From Halogranum amylolyticum (GTDB lineage Archaea; Halobacteriota; Halobacteria; Halobacteriales; Haloferacaceae), in contig NZ_FODV01000013.1 in NCBI RefSeq assembly GCF_900110465.1, positions 54,327-118,326 on the forward strand: DNA of 64,000 nucleotides, read 5' to 3'. Positions 1 through 9,685 of the stretch are shown in pieces. The notes under the pieces were generated by a model. That model made no database searches. It was not told the origin of the DNA and saw only the letters and a program-made list of their open reading frames with translations. The position numbers were made by a program, and so were the translations under genes. Position 1 is the stretch's first letter, and each line of letters opens with the position of its first letter.

Positions 1-276
1 CATGATGACGCTGTTGGCGAAGGCCGCGATGAAATCCCCGTTCTGGAGGAGCTGGATGTAGTTGTACACCGTCGGCAGGAAGATCCAATCCGGCGGAAGC
101 GAGTTCGCCTCTCCTGGTGGCTTCAGCGACATCGACGCGAGCCAGTACAGGGGGAACAACACGACGAACGACCACAGTAGCAAGACGGCGTGACGACCGA
201 TTTTGACAAACGTCTCGCGGGTGTCTTTGTCGAGTCGCTGTGAACCAGTCGTGGATTCGAGGTCCTGGGCCGCCAT
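1..276 (-). CDS. Carbohydrate ABC transporter permease, MalG/UgpE-like (partial)
   Basis: N-terminal 92 codons of an inner-membrane permease; the C-terminal part lies beyond the left edge. After a short polar N-terminus (MAAQDLES) there is one strong membrane span containing FVVLFPLYWLASMS, followed by the SLKPPGE segment typical of the second permease of sugar importers of the MalFG type. The start codon overlaps the stop of the upstream permease gene by one base (TGATG), so the two are translationally coupled. It should pair with that permease and the binding protein to import a sugar or sugar acid. The ATPase subunit is not in the window and may lie further left. Confidence 0.9.
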   Translation of the reverse strand, partial: MAAQDLESTTGSQRLDKDTRETFVKIGRHAVLLLWSFVVLFPLYWLASMSLKPPGEANSLPPDWIFLPTVYNYIQLLQNGDFIAAFANSVIM

Positions 277-1208
277 CAGTCCCACACCCCCTCGAAGCCG
301 ACTTTCGCGATGACAATGTTCGCGATCGCGATAACGAAGATGAGGTAGACGACCGCGATTGCAGTGGCTACCCCGGGCGAATTATTAATGAACATCTGTT
401 CGTAGACGTTGATACTCACCAATTGAGTTGCCGTCCCCGGACCACCCTGGGTTAGCCCGTAGACGACTCCGAACGTCCGGAACAGGTCAATCATCCGAAT
501 AAGGGTGGCGACAAACACCACTGGCTTCATGTACGGAATGATGACGTGGATGTACCGCCGCCACAGCGGCGCACCGTCGACGCGTGACGCCTCAACGAGG
601 GTGTCGGGCACCGACGAGAGGCCAGCGTAGAAAATGATGAACATGAATGGCGTCCAGTTCCACGTATCCAGCAGAATCACCGTCAGCAACGGGAGGTCGG
701 AGAGGAACGCTGGGGCTGCGAACGGCGTCGCCGTGTTGATGAGATACGGGATGATGCCGACCTCGCTGTTCAGCATGATTCTGCCGATGGTCGCGAGCGA
801 AACAGGTGCGACTGCCATCGGGATAATGAACAGCACCCGGTAGAACGACTTCGCTCGTGAGGATTCGACACCGGCGACGAATGCGGCGAGGACGAACCCG
901 AGGACGCTTTCGAGGAACAAGGCACTGACGACGACGGTGACCGTGATGACGAACGAGTGGAACGCCCCACCGCGAGTGAACGCCGTCTCGAAGTTGCTCA
1001 GACCGACGAACTCGGCCTCGAAGATGTTCAAAGTCGGTTCTGCAATCAGGCTGAGATAGAGGTCGTACGCACCGGGGAAGAAGGTGATCATCATCATCAC
1101 CAGCACCATCGGTGCCATGAACCAGTACGGGAGGTAGTCGTTCCACAGGTCCCGTAGTCTAGCTAGACTGTGTGTATCAGTCGTTTCTGTCTGCGTTGGT
1201 GTGCTCAT
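276..1208 (-). CDS. Carbohydrate ABC transporter permease, MalF/UgpA-like
   Basis: A 310-residue membrane protein with about six hydrophobic spans. The EAA-type cytoplasmic loop is visible near residues 205-225 (EASRVDGAPLWRRYIHVIIP), which docks to the ABC ATPase. Length and motif fit the MalF/UgpA family. It lies 26 bp downstream of the binding-protein gene and overlaps the next permease by one base, giving the order binding protein, permease, permease. The substrate is not given by sequence; the neighbouring acid-sugar genes suggest a sugar or sugar acid. Confidence 0.93.
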   Translation of the reverse strand: MSTPTQTETTDTHSLARLRDLWNDYLPYWFMAPMVLVMMMITFFPGAYDLYLSLIAEPTLNIFEAEFVGLSNFETAFTRGGAFHSFVITVTVVVSALFLESVLGFVLAAFVAGVESSRAKSFYRVLFIIPMAVAPVSLATIGRIMLNSEVGIIPYLINTATPFAAPAFLSDLPLLTVILLDTWNWTPFMFIIFYAGLSSVPDTLVEASRVDGAPLWRRYIHVIIPYMKPVVFVATLIRMIDLFRTFGVVYGLTQGGPGTATQLVSINVYEQMFINNSPGVATAIAVVYLIFVIAIANIVIAKVGFEGVWD

Positions 1209-1234
1209 GAGTGTATGTAGATGCTAGCTCGATA

Positions 1235-2653
1235 TCAGCCACTGTAGATGTCTTCTGCGACCTTCGCGGCTTGCTTCATCGCGGCCTCAGCAGGTTTCTG
1301 CCCGGCGATAGCCCGTTGCAGTTCCTCGGAGTACCGCTGCCCCCATTCGGGGTATTTGCGGTCGAACGGGTCCGGCGCTGCTTCCTTCAGTGATTCGAGC
1401 GAAACCTGTGCGTAGTCCTCACCAACTTTCGAGCGGTACTCATCGTTCTCCCAGACTGACTGTCGCACGGAGAACACACCGCTGCTCTCCAGATGCATCC
1501 AGGTGTCGGTCGGTTGGGACGTCGCCCACATCATGAACAGGAACGCTTGCTCGGAGTTCTTGGCGTTTTTCGACGTCGAAATCTGCCACGTGAACGCGTT
1601 CGGGTTCAATTCACCGCCTTCAGGCTTGGGCACCTTTGCGATCTGGACGGTATCGGCAACGCTGGACTCGTCGTTAGTCAGGCCGCCCCAGAACATGTTG
1701 GCGTCGGCGACGATGTGGCCAGTCCGACCTTCCTGCATCGTCGCTTGGACATCGGACCACGTCTGCGTGGATGCACCTTCCGGACCGTAGTCCTGAAGCA
1801 GGCTGGTGTACCACTCTGCTGCTTCGATGACGCCCTGGGAGTCGAGTCCGGAGTCGTTCGGGAAGTCGGTCCAGAGCTTGGTTCCTTTCTGACGGAGTAA
1901 TGTGTTCAGGATGTAGATGTTCATCCCGTAGCCCTTCTGGCCACGACCGGCCGTGCCGACGATGTCGGACTCGTTCTCGTGGATGGTCTTGGCGTTCTCG
2001 CGGAACTGTTTCCACGTTTCCGCAACCTCGAGTCCATGTTTGTCGTAGAGGTCCTGTAGGTAGAACTGGGTCTGGACCTCGATTGTGATCGGCATGCCAG
2101 TCCATTTGTCGCTGTAGCCGCCACCATGGCACTGCCACTTTGACGCCTCGAAGAGGTCGTCGGGCTTGTACCAGCCCTCGTCGTACAAGCTGCTATCGTT
2201 GAAGTACTTATCGAGAGGCTGGAGCCACCCTTCGTGGCGGAACTGGTTGACGACCTGATCCATGAAGAAGACGTCGAACTGCCCTGCACCGGTACTGACG
2301 TCGGTCTGACGCTTGGTCCGGAACTGCTGTTCAGGCAGGATGTTCCAAACGACGTCGATTCCGGTGAGTTCCTCGAAAACCGGGATGGCGGGTTTGATTG
2401 CCGACACCCACGGATGCTGGACAGCACCGATGTTGATCTTATCTCCTTCGAACTGTTTCCAGTCGATGTTCGCGTCTTGGTACTTGCTAAGTGGAATGGC
2501 AAGGTCTCCGGAGGATCCGCCACCGCTACTGTTGGACGAACCTCCATCTCCGCCTGCACCCCCACGCGTACATCCCGCAAGGCTGCCCAGAACACCTAAA
2601 CTCGTTGCTCCTGCCGCTTTTAGAAACTGCCGTCTATCGTGGTCGCTGGTCAT
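1235..2653 (-). CDS. Extracellular solute-binding protein, Tat lipoprotein
   Basis: A 472-residue family 1 solute-binding protein for the adjacent sugar ABC transporter. The N-terminus has a twin-arginine motif (DRRQFLK) and a lipobox-like LAGC at about residues 25-28, followed by a Gly/Ser-rich linker, so it is probably exported folded by Tat and lipid-anchored outside the cell. The mature part has the usual periplasmic-binding-protein texture, with aromatic residues such as WTGMPITIE and FTWQIS. First gene of the leftward operon; an AT-rich stretch about 30-40 bp upstream of the start is the likely promoter. The ligand is unknown. Confidence 0.93.
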   Translation of the reverse strand: MTSDHDRRQFLKAAGATSLGVLGSLAGCTRGGAGGDGGSSNSSGGGSSGDLAIPLSKYQDANIDWKQFEGDKINIGAVQHPWVSAIKPAIPVFEELTGIDVVWNILPEQQFRTKRQTDVSTGAGQFDVFFMDQVVNQFRHEGWLQPLDKYFNDSSLYDEGWYKPDDLFEASKWQCHGGGYSDKWTGMPITIEVQTQFYLQDLYDKHGLEVAETWKQFRENAKTIHENESDIVGTAGRGQKGYGMNIYILNTLLRQKGTKLWTDFPNDSGLDSQGVIEAAEWYTSLLQDYGPEGASTQTWSDVQATMQEGRTGHIVADANMFWGGLTNDESSVADTVQIAKVPKPEGGELNPNAFTWQISTSKNAKNSEQAFLFMMWATSQPTDTWMHLESSGVFSVRQSVWENDEYRSKVGEDYAQVSLESLKEAAPDPFDRKYPEWGQRYSEELQRAIAGQKPAEAAMKQAAKVAEDIYSG

Positions 2654-2786
2654 GTGTGCTTACCGTATACACACCACTAGAATGATGATATTTAATTCTT
2701 TCTCCGGCTACGGGCCAACCGACACCGATACTCGGTCGTGACCGGGCACATGTATTTAACTGTCCCAAGGAAAACCAGTTAGTGCA
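2654..2786. promoter_or_regulatory. Divergent promoter region, ABC transporter / SDR
   Basis: The 133-bp gap between two divergent genes. Leftward, an AT-rich box (AATTAAATATC on the minus strand, about 2685-2695) sits 32-42 bp before the binding-protein start. Rightward, TATTTAA at about 2753-2759 sits roughly 30 bp before the SDR start, the spacing expected for a nearly leaderless archaeal transcript. A shared operator for the DeoR-type regulator encoded at 9686-10465 is plausible but I could not identify it. Confidence 0.5.
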
Positions 2787-3563
2787 ATGGATTGCAACCT
2801 CACAGGTAAGACTGCACTAATCAGTGGATCAGGGAGAGGAATGGGACGAGCGTCCGCCGAAGAACTGGCTCGAAACGGTGCCGATGTCGTCATCAACGAC
2901 ATCGACGAGGCAGTGGCCGAAAAGACCGCAGCGGACATTCGAGACCTTGGTGTCGAGGCAATTGGCGTTCCCGCGGATGTAAGTGACGAGGCAGAAGTAG
3001 CTGCAATGGTCGAAACGGCGACGGATGAACTCGGTTCAGTCGACATCCTCGTCAACAACGCCGGCGTGGGCGACGCAGGACCGTTCCTAGACGAAGGGTA
3101 CGACGGGACCTTCGAACTGAATCTGGACGTGCATCTACATGGAGCGCTGAACTGCACCCGCGAAGTGGTCGATGGAATGGTTGAGCAGGGATACGGGAAG
3201 ATAATTAACTTCACCTCGATTCACACGAAGAACGGCGTCGGGATGTCACCCGCGTACGACGTTGCAAAGTACAGTCTCTTGGGGTTGACAAAGAGCCTCG
3301 CGCTTGAACTCGGACGAGAAGGAATTCGTGTCAATGCGGTCGCTCCCGGGTGGGCCAATACTAGACTGACCGAGGGATTCAGTGACGCGGTCACCGAGCA
3401 GATCCTCAACAACAATCCATTAGGGCGGTTCGCTGAACCCGAAGAAATCGCCGACGCGGTCACTTTCCTGGCCGCCCCGGCGAGCGACTACGTCAACGGT
3501 CACGAACTCCGCATAGACGGCGGACAGGTCCCAATCGACAGCTGGCGATTGGACAGTCGATAG
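2787..3563 (+). CDS. SDR family NAD(P)-dependent oxidoreductase
   Basis: A 258-residue classical short-chain dehydrogenase. The Rossmann glycine motif is SGSGRGMG near residues 13-20, NNAG is at about 89-92, and the catalytic Ser-Tyr-Lys are in FTSIHTKN and YDVAKYS. The C-terminus ends with the family segment VNGHELRIDGG. It probably oxidises a hydroxyl group of a sugar, polyol or sugar acid. It heads the rightward half of the acid-sugar cluster and is followed by a zinc alcohol dehydrogenase. The exact substrate is not readable. Confidence 0.9.
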   Translation: MDCNLTGKTALISGSGRGMGRASAEELARNGADVVINDIDEAVAEKTAADIRDLGVEAIGVPADVSDEAEVAAMVETATDELGSVDILVNNAGVGDAGPFLDEGYDGTFELNLDVHLHGALNCTREVVDGMVEQGYGKIINFTSIHTKNGVGMSPAYDVAKYSLLGLTKSLALELGREGIRVNAVAPGWANTRLTEGFSDAVTEQILNNNPLGRFAEPEEIADAVTFLAAPASDYVNGHELRIDGGQVPIDSWRLDSR

Positions 3564-3797
3564 GCACCGTCGTTAGCAGTTCAGTCAGATGGTGCCAATG
3601 TTTATATACAATGTTTGGCTGTGTTTGATTGGAGCTACACCGTGTGAATGACTCGGCCTCGACTTTGGGAAGGGCCACGTTCTTCCCTGCCGACGTTGAG
3701 ATTCCCGAGTTTACGACGAAACTAGAGCAATGACACAGATGCACAAAATCGACACTCGAACCGAGAAACCAGCAAGCACCTATTCGTGGAGACACCA

Positions 3798-4829
3798 ATG
3801 CGCGTAGCGTCCCTGACAGACATCGGTGAGATGGAGGTAGAGGAGCGAGAACGACCGGAACCGGAACCAAGCGAGGTAGTGGTACGCGTCGGTGCGTGCG
3901 GCGTCTGCTCGACCGACCTTCACATGTACCACGGTTCTTTCGCTGTCGACTTTCCGGTGGTGCTCGGGCACGAAAGCGCTGGAACCGTCACCGAACTCGG
4001 TGACGACGTCTCTGAACTAGAGCCCGGCGACCGCGTTGCTGTGAATCCCGCGGTGCCGTGTGGTGCCTGCTCGTACTGCAAGCGAGGCGAAACCAATCTC
4101 TGTGACAACGCGACCGCGATCGGTGGCGCTGGCGACCGTATCATCGATGGGTCATTCGCCGAGTATGTCCGGGTGCCTGCCTCCAACGTTGAGAAGGTTG
4201 GCGATTTACCGTTCCATCACGCAGCGCTCGCCGAGCCACTTGGCTGCTGTATCCACGCTGCCGACCGAAGCGGAGTCGGTCAAGGCGACAGCGTCGCGCT
4301 GGTCGGGGCCGGACCGATTGGACTCTTGATGCTGCAGACGCTCCGGAACCGCGGTGCAAGTCCAATCGCGGTGTCGGAGCTTGATCCTAAGCGCCGCGAA
4401 CTCGCCGCCGAGATGGGTGCCGACCTCGTCGTTGACCCCGAAGCTGGCGATCCCGTCGAAACCATTCGGGAAGAAATAGGCGAAGTCGACGCTGGCATCG
4501 AAGTCGTCGGACTCGTCCCTACGATTCAACAAGCCTACGATGTGACCGCCAAAGGGGGTAATACCCTTATTGTGGGCGTCCCGAAACAAGAGGCGACAAT
4601 GGAGATCAGTCCCTTCGAGCTCTACTACAATGATCTTGACATCAGGGGAACCTTTGCCCTCACGCAAGACTCGTTCGAACGGGCAGTGTCACTACTCCGG
4701 CAGGGTCGTATCGACGCCGCTCCACTCGTAACAGAGGAAATCGGCCTCAAAGACATCCCGACTGCGTTCGAACGAATGGAAAACAACGAAGGACTGAAGA
4801 AAGTCGTCATCCCCAGCGACAACGAATAA
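3798..4829 (+). CDS. Zinc-dependent medium-chain alcohol dehydrogenase
   Basis: A 343-residue GroES-like plus Rossmann dehydrogenase related to sorbitol, threonine and L-threonate-type dehydrogenases. Visible are the catalytic-zinc region CGVCSTDLHMYHG and GHESAGTV, the structural-zinc cysteines CGACSYCKRGETNLC, and the NAD-binding glycine motif GAGPIG. I chose ATG 3798 (MRVASLT) over an in-frame GTG four codons upstream because homologues begin at this point. Its role is probably oxidation of a polyol or aldonate before phosphorylation by the downstream kinase. A TATA-like TTTATATA near 3600 lies far upstream, so a leader of up to about 170 bases is possible. Confidence 0.9.
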   Translation: MRVASLTDIGEMEVEERERPEPEPSEVVVRVGACGVCSTDLHMYHGSFAVDFPVVLGHESAGTVTELGDDVSELEPGDRVAVNPAVPCGACSYCKRGETNLCDNATAIGGAGDRIIDGSFAEYVRVPASNVEKVGDLPFHHAALAEPLGCCIHAADRSGVGQGDSVALVGAGPIGLLMLQTLRNRGASPIAVSELDPKRRELAAEMGADLVVDPEAGDPVETIREEIGEVDAGIEVVGLVPTIQQAYDVTAKGGNTLIVGVPKQEATMEISPFELYYNDLDIRGTFALTQDSFERAVSLLRQGRIDAAPLVTEEIGLKDIPTAFERMENNEGLKKVVIPSDNE

Positions 4830-5098
4830 CGGCTTCGACCGGTCTTTTTTGCTGCCAGTTCCGAATCCATCCACGGGAGTGATAGCGACGGAGTCCGTGC
4901 GAACGGGGACGTCAGCAAACAGTGAAGGAGAGACAGATTGGAGTTGCGCCCAATGGTATTCCGAGAGTGAGGTGTGAGAAGGTTCTTCTCATCGATCAAG
5001 TGCGTGCACGGCGACACCGTGCGTGCGGTATCGAAGCTTTGTGACCCCGTCTTGAAATGTGTCGCTCAGGCCATTGAGCGTGCCGTAATACAGTGAAA

Positions 5099-6433
5099 TT
5101 AATCGTCGTGTGGTGATTCACCAAGGTCGCCCATTTCGAGTTCACCATGCTCGTCGAACACCCACGGTTGGTCCTCATGGATGCGGATATCCTCTCGATC
5201 AGCGAGTTCCTCGGCGACTGGTTCGGACACCCACAGCTCTTCGGGTGTCAGTGTGCTCTTGATGCGGGCGATTCGGAGGTCACTCGCGCTGGCGACGCCA
5301 GTCATCGATGCCGAGAGCACGAACGCCGTTGCGTCACTTGGGACGACGAAGGGGAGTTTTGCCCGACTCGGTTCGCCGCTGGTCACGATGTTGACGTACG
5401 TGTCTTCGAAGTCGATGTCCGACGCGAGGTCGCGGTGGACGAGGTCGGTCAGACCCACGCCGAGGGCGTTTCCGTGGGATGCCGGCGTCAGTGACCGAAC
5501 GTAGACCCGACTGAGAGATGGCTTGTCGAGCTCTATCTGTCCCTGGAACTTGACTCGGCCGATAACGTTGGTATCGAGTCCAGTCCCGCTGATTTCCTTG
5601 CCCATCTTGTCGACGACGAGCAGGTCCAGGTCGTCAACCGGGAGTTCAGGGAACAGTTCTTTGGAACGTTCCAGCAGTTCTGGTTCCACCTCAAGGAGGT
5701 CTTTGGCGGAAACACCGTGAATCTCGGCTGCATGCTCCTCGGCGTTCTCAATGATACCTACACCGCCGACGATGGGTGTCTCTTCGATGAGGATACCGGC
5801 CCACTCCGGAATGACGGTGGCAAACCCACGGTCGAGTGCAGCGTTATGCATGTTGTTGGCGCCGCGTTGTTTGCCCAGTCCGACCACGGCCATCTTGCAG
5901 AGCCCACTCTCGACGTCACCCTCAAAGTCCGTGTGGAGCTTGATTCGGTTGGCGAGCAGGATGGCGTCGGCATCGAGCGCATCTTCGGCAGCGTACACTG
6001 GCCGCCCGGTCGAGTCGCTTCCCACCTGTTCGACGGCAAGCGACGATTTGATTTCGCAGCCAAGTCGATCGGGCGTGATATCAAGCGTCGCGAGCGTCTC
6101 ACGCTGTCCCTCGGGGGTCGCCCCCCCGTGACTGCCCATCGCGGGGAAGACGAACGGTTCGAGCCCCCGTGACTGGAGTTCCGAAACGATGGCTTCGAGG
6201 ACCGCCGGGAGATCTTCGATGCCTCTGCTCCCCGCTGTGATGCCGACTGTGCTCCCCGGTTCAAGTTCGTCAAGTTCCGGGATGTTGTTTACAGCATCAA
6301 TTGTGGCCGCTGTGACGTTCGAAACCGTGGGGTGGTCTCGGACGCAACTGACACGGTAGGCACGGGGCAAGTCAGACAGTTCAACGTCGTTGGTCGATTC
6401 CAGACGGTCACGACCTGGAAACTCGAACTCCAT
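5099..6433 (-). CDS. LarA-like (DUF2088) nickel-dependent racemase/epimerase family protein
   Basis: A 444-residue protein whose N-terminal half matches the LarA domain: GITAGSRG, a GSHGGATPEG segment with a candidate catalytic His, and NRIKLHTDF followed by GLCKMAVVGLGKQ, which offers the His and the Lys expected to hold the nickel-pincer cofactor. Characterised relatives racemise or epimerise 2-hydroxyacids, including lactate, malate and gluconate. Divergent from a four-carbon acid sugar kinase gene, so epimerisation of a sugar acid at C2 is a reasonable inference. Cofactor genes larB, larC and larE are not in the window. Start chosen at ATG 6433; an in-frame TTG lies at 6448. Confidence 0.75.
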   Translation of the reverse strand: MEFEFPGRDRLESTNDVELSDLPRAYRVSCVRDHPTVSNVTAATIDAVNNIPELDELEPGSTVGITAGSRGIEDLPAVLEAIVSELQSRGLEPFVFPAMGSHGGATPEGQRETLATLDITPDRLGCEIKSSLAVEQVGSDSTGRPVYAAEDALDADAILLANRIKLHTDFEGDVESGLCKMAVVGLGKQRGANNMHNAALDRGFATVIPEWAGILIEETPIVGGVGIIENAEEHAAEIHGVSAKDLLEVEPELLERSKELFPELPVDDLDLLVVDKMGKEISGTGLDTNVIGRVKFQGQIELDKPSLSRVYVRSLTPASHGNALGVGLTDLVHRDLASDIDFEDTYVNIVTSGEPSRAKLPFVVPSDATAFVLSASMTGVASASDLRIARIKSTLTPEELWVSEPVAEELADREDIRIHEDQPWVFDEHGELEMGDLGESPHDD

Positions 6434-6593
6434 GGGTACCCTAATCAAAGCAAATGGGAGGCTTATGTTTTGCCCCTCACGAGCAGAGGTGGTGACCGTG
6501 CGAACGTTTCTTTACGGAGTACCTCACCATATGAACCATGAACGGCTATCTAGCCAAGTGTGCGCGCTGTGAGAGATACCACGAGGTTCAACC

Positions 6594-7862
6594 ATGACCC
6601 GATGTGTCGTCGTCGCAGACGATTTGACTGGGAGCTGTGATGCTGGTCACGAATTTGCGACCCGCAACTACGACACCAGAGTCGTAATCTCCCCCCAATC
6701 CAACGCGACGCCACAGGGGGATATCGCTGTGTACAACACTGAATCACGCTACGCAGAGCCTGCTGTTGCCGCCGAACGGGTTCGAACAGTCCTCGAGACC
6801 ACCGACCCTTCCGTCGTTTTCAAGAAGGTCGACTCAACTCTTCGGGGAAATGTCCGTGTTGAGGTCGATGCTGCGACGCAAGCAGTGGATCCTGATCTTG
6901 TCATCGTCGCTCCGGCGTTTCCGGCCAACGGGCGGCTGACCGCGTGTGGGTATCACCTCGTCGACGGGCAATTGATAACTGAGTCACCGCCCGGACAGGA
7001 CGAAGAACGACCACCGACACACGATTCGCTCCCCGCGTTCTTCGCGTCAAGTGACTACCCCGTCGAGCGAATCGGAATCGAGACCGTTTCGCGCGGTACG
7101 GCCGTCGTCCGTGAAACCCTCGAGTCGATGTGTTCGACAGACGGTCCGGTCATCGTTACCTGCGATGCCGTGACGGACAGCCACCTCGCGACGCTCGCTG
7201 CGGCAGCGGACAACCTCTCCGAACAGTGTTTGTACGTCGGGAGCGGCGGCCTCGCTGGACACATTACCGCCCCAGGCACACACTCTGGAGCAGCAGTCAA
7301 CGTCGACGAGAATCGGTCAGTAGTGGGAGTGTCAGGCAGCGTGGCACCGGAGACGCTCGCACAAATCGAGAAGATATCGAAGGACCGGCGGCAACAGCTC
7401 GACCTCGAGATGGCGGTTTCCGACCCATCCACTGCAGCGACTGACCTGGCGTTCCGTGGGAGCGCTGTCGTCAACGAACACGGCGGTGTACTCCTCCATA
7501 GTGCCGACGCACGAAGCGACGTCGACCGAGCGATGGCCGCTGGCGAGCGAGCGGGTATCGACGGGGAAACAACTCGGCGTCGCATTACGAACGCACTTGC
7601 TGCGGGCGCCGCCGAGGTTGTCCGGGATGGCCAAGCATCGAATCTCTTTCTCACCGGTGGGTCAACCGCGCGGGCGGTCCTCGACAGTCTCGACGCGACG
7701 GCGCTCCGCATGGCCGGCGAAGAGGTCGCTCCGGGAATACCGCTCGCGACGGTCAATGGGGGGATAGCAGACGGGGTGACGGCAGTGACGAAAGCAGGCG
7801 GGTTCGGTAACGAGCAAGCAATAATTAAGTCCCTCGCTCGTCTCGGTCTTTCTGATGAGTAA
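6594..7862 (+). CDS. Four-carbon acid sugar kinase family protein (DUF1537, OtnK/DtnK-like)
   Basis: A 422-residue kinase of the DUF1537 family, which phosphorylates threonate and erythronate at O4 with ATP. The N-terminal substrate domain begins VVVADDLTGSCDAG, the family hallmark, and contains FKKVDSTLRGN. The C-terminal nucleotide domain has LFLTGGSTAR and NGGIADG. Preceded by GAGGT, a plausible ribosome-binding site, and overlapped by eight bases with the following pdxA-type gene, so the two are co-translated. The kinase-PdxA2 pair is the known route from threonate to dihydroxyacetone phosphate and CO2. Confidence 0.92.
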   Translation: MTRCVVVADDLTGSCDAGHEFATRNYDTRVVISPQSNATPQGDIAVYNTESRYAEPAVAAERVRTVLETTDPSVVFKKVDSTLRGNVRVEVDAATQAVDPDLVIVAPAFPANGRLTACGYHLVDGQLITESPPGQDEERPPTHDSLPAFFASSDYPVERIGIETVSRGTAVVRETLESMCSTDGPVIVTCDAVTDSHLATLAAAADNLSEQCLYVGSGGLAGHITAPGTHSGAAVNVDENRSVVGVSGSVAPETLAQIEKISKDRRQQLDLEMAVSDPSTAATDLAFRGSAVVNEHGGVLLHSADARSDVDRAMAAGERAGIDGETTRRRITNALAAGAAEVVRDGQASNLFLTGGSTARAVLDSLDATALRMAGEEVAPGIPLATVNGGIADGVTAVTKAGGFGNEQAIIKSLARLGLSDE

Positions 7863-8853
7863 TCAACTGCCCACTATCGGCGTTACCATGGGTGACCCTG
7901 CAGGAATAGGAAGCGAAGTCATTGTCAAGTCGTACCCGACGCTGGTCGAGAAAGCGACCGTTGTGGTAATCGGCGACGCATCCGTGCTGGCGGACGCAGC
8001 AGACCGGTTTGCCCCAAGTCTGACTGTTCACCGTGTCGATTCACCTACCGAGGCGGACGCCGACCCCGAGGTGTTGCCAGTAATCGACCTCGACAACGTG
8101 TCCACCCACCAGTACGGCGAACTCTCCCAAGCGAACGGCGAGGCGAGCCTCGAATACATCCAGCGAGCAATCGAGCTCGCACAGGCTGGAGAGATCGACG
8201 GGATGACCACTGCACCCATCAACAAACAGGCGACCCGGATGGCCGGAAGCAAGTACGCAGGCCACACGGGAATGCTCGCAGACTACACCGATACCGAGGA
8301 TTACTCGATGATGCTGATCGAGGATGACCTGACGGTGACACACGTCAGTACACACATTCCGCTGCGGGAGGCCTGCTCGCAACTCACTGTCGACGATGTC
8401 GCGTCGACAATCACCGTCACAGACGAAGCGCTGCATGACCTCAACATCGACAACCCTTCCATCGCTGTTGCGGGGTTAAATCCGCACGCGAGTGACGGTG
8501 GACTCCTTGGTGATGAAGAAGCAGAGATTATCGAACCAGCTGTGGAGCGTGTCGCGGAAACGGGTGTCGACGTGACCGGTCCACACTCACCGGACACAGT
8601 CTACGTTCGAGCGGCGGCGGGTGAGTTCGACTGCGTCGTCTCCATGTATCATGATCAGGGTCACATCCCCATCAAAATGCTCGGCTTCACCGGCAGCGAC
8701 GACGCGGTGAGCGGGGTTAACGTCACTATCGGACTCCCAATCGTTCGTACGAGCGTCGACCACGGCACTGCATTTGACATCGCCGGTGAAGGAGTCGCCT
8801 CCGAACAGAGCATGATCGATGCAGTGGCGACGGCCGTCGAGCTCGTCCAATAA
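7855..8853 (+). CDS. PdxA-family 4-phosphothreonate/4-phosphoerythronate dehydrogenase (PdxA2-like)
   Basis: A 332-residue metal-dependent dehydrogenase of the PdxA family. Visible family motifs are GVTMGDPAGIGSE at the start, the metal-site segment HTGMLAD and the MYHDQGHIPIKM segment with its metal-binding histidine. PdxA proper makes vitamin B6, but haloarchaea generally use the PdxS/PdxT route. Its overlap with a DUF1537 kinase therefore points to the PdxA2 role: oxidative decarboxylation of 4-phospho-D-threonate or 4-phospho-erythronate to dihydroxyacetone phosphate with NAD. The stop is followed by a C-rich stretch and then T-rich sequence that may end transcription. Confidence 0.9.
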   Translation: MSNQLPTIGVTMGDPAGIGSEVIVKSYPTLVEKATVVVIGDASVLADAADRFAPSLTVHRVDSPTEADADPEVLPVIDLDNVSTHQYGELSQANGEASLEYIQRAIELAQAGEIDGMTTAPINKQATRMAGSKYAGHTGMLADYTDTEDYSMMLIEDDLTVTHVSTHIPLREACSQLTVDDVASTITVTDEALHDLNIDNPSIAVAGLNPHASDGGLLGDEEAEIIEPAVERVAETGVDVTGPHSPDTVYVRAAAGEFDCVVSMYHDQGHIPIKMLGFTGSDDAVSGVNVTIGLPIVRTSVDHGTAFDIAGEGVASEQSMIDAVATAVELVQ

Positions 8854-8911
8854 ACGCGGTCCCCCCCTCTTACTCGGTTACCTAGTACTGCGCAGATTCG
8901 TGCCCAACAGA

Positions 8912-9610
8912 CTACACCAGTGCGAAGGCACGAACTGAACACCCACCTGTCCCCTGAACGTTGAGTGGTGGGAAAAAGAAGTCCGCGCGCCGACTATCCG
9001 CACCATCGAGCACCTGGTCAAGATTCCGTAACTCCTCGATGGGGATGACCTCGTTCTCGAGCAGTGGAAGATGCGAGTCAGCCGGGTGGACGTCGGTTGA
9101 CGGACCGTGGGCTGGGACCTCATCGTACCAGCCGCCGACACTCGCTCCCTCTGTACCCACCGCCTTCGGGTCGAGTGAGACGACGTACTCCGCGGCCTCA
9201 CCGGTCAGATAAGGGAACTCGAAGAGGTACTCGGGTGTCTGACCGTAGTACTCGTCCCAACCCGTGTGGAGCATGAGAACGTCACCGGGGCGAATATCTG
9301 ACTCATAGGCCTCGATGTCAGCACGGGTGATCGGCTCCTCGGGCTCTTTTGGCGTTAAGTCGATAACCACGCCCTCGCCCATGAACCGCTCGATGGAGAA
9401 GTCGTCCACAGTCTTGCCCTCGGGAATGAAGTGCGCCGGGGCGTCGATGTGTGTCGCCGTGTGACTCCGCATCTCGAGCCGTTCCATCGTGAATCCGTCG
9501 CGTGCGGCGAGAGACGTCTGCTCGAGTTCAATCTGTGGGAAACTTGGCCACACCGGAATTCTCTCACTAATCGGGTTGGACAGTTCGATGACTTCTTTTG
9601 AATCGAACAT
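8912..9610 (-). CDS. Cyclase family protein (kynurenine formamidase-like hydrolase)
   Basis: A 232-residue member of the cyclase/KynB family of metal-dependent hydrolases. The defining metal motif is HTATHIDAPAHF at about residues 50-61, followed by the family-typical GDVLMLHTGW. Members hydrolyse formamides, lactams or lactones or isomerise cyclic intermediates. In this cluster, opening of an aldonolactone before kinase action is a guess that fits but is not proven. It converges with the pdxA-type gene and lies 75 bp downstream of the DeoR-type regulator gene on the same strand. Confidence 0.85.
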   Translation of the reverse strand: MFDSKEVIELSNPISERIPVWPSFPQIELEQTSLAARDGFTMERLEMRSHTATHIDAPAHFIPEGKTVDDFSIERFMGEGVVIDLTPKEPEEPITRADIEAYESDIRPGDVLMLHTGWDEYYGQTPEYLFEFPYLTGEAAEYVVSLDPKAVGTEGASVGGWYDEVPAHGPSTDVHPADSHLPLLENEVIPIEELRNLDQVLDGADSRRADFFFPPLNVQGTGGCSVRAFALV

Positions 9611-9685
9611 AGCAGAGCCGACAGCCTACTCAAAAATAAGTGTTGTGTTCACAAGGAGCAAGGGGTAAGGAGGAGGCTCACCGCT

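Noticed and set aside
7855..8853. Vitamin B6 biosynthesis as the role of the PdxA-type gene
   Set aside because: It overlaps a DUF1537 acid-sugar kinase gene, the hallmark of the PdxA2 catabolic pair, and no other B6 genes are nearby.
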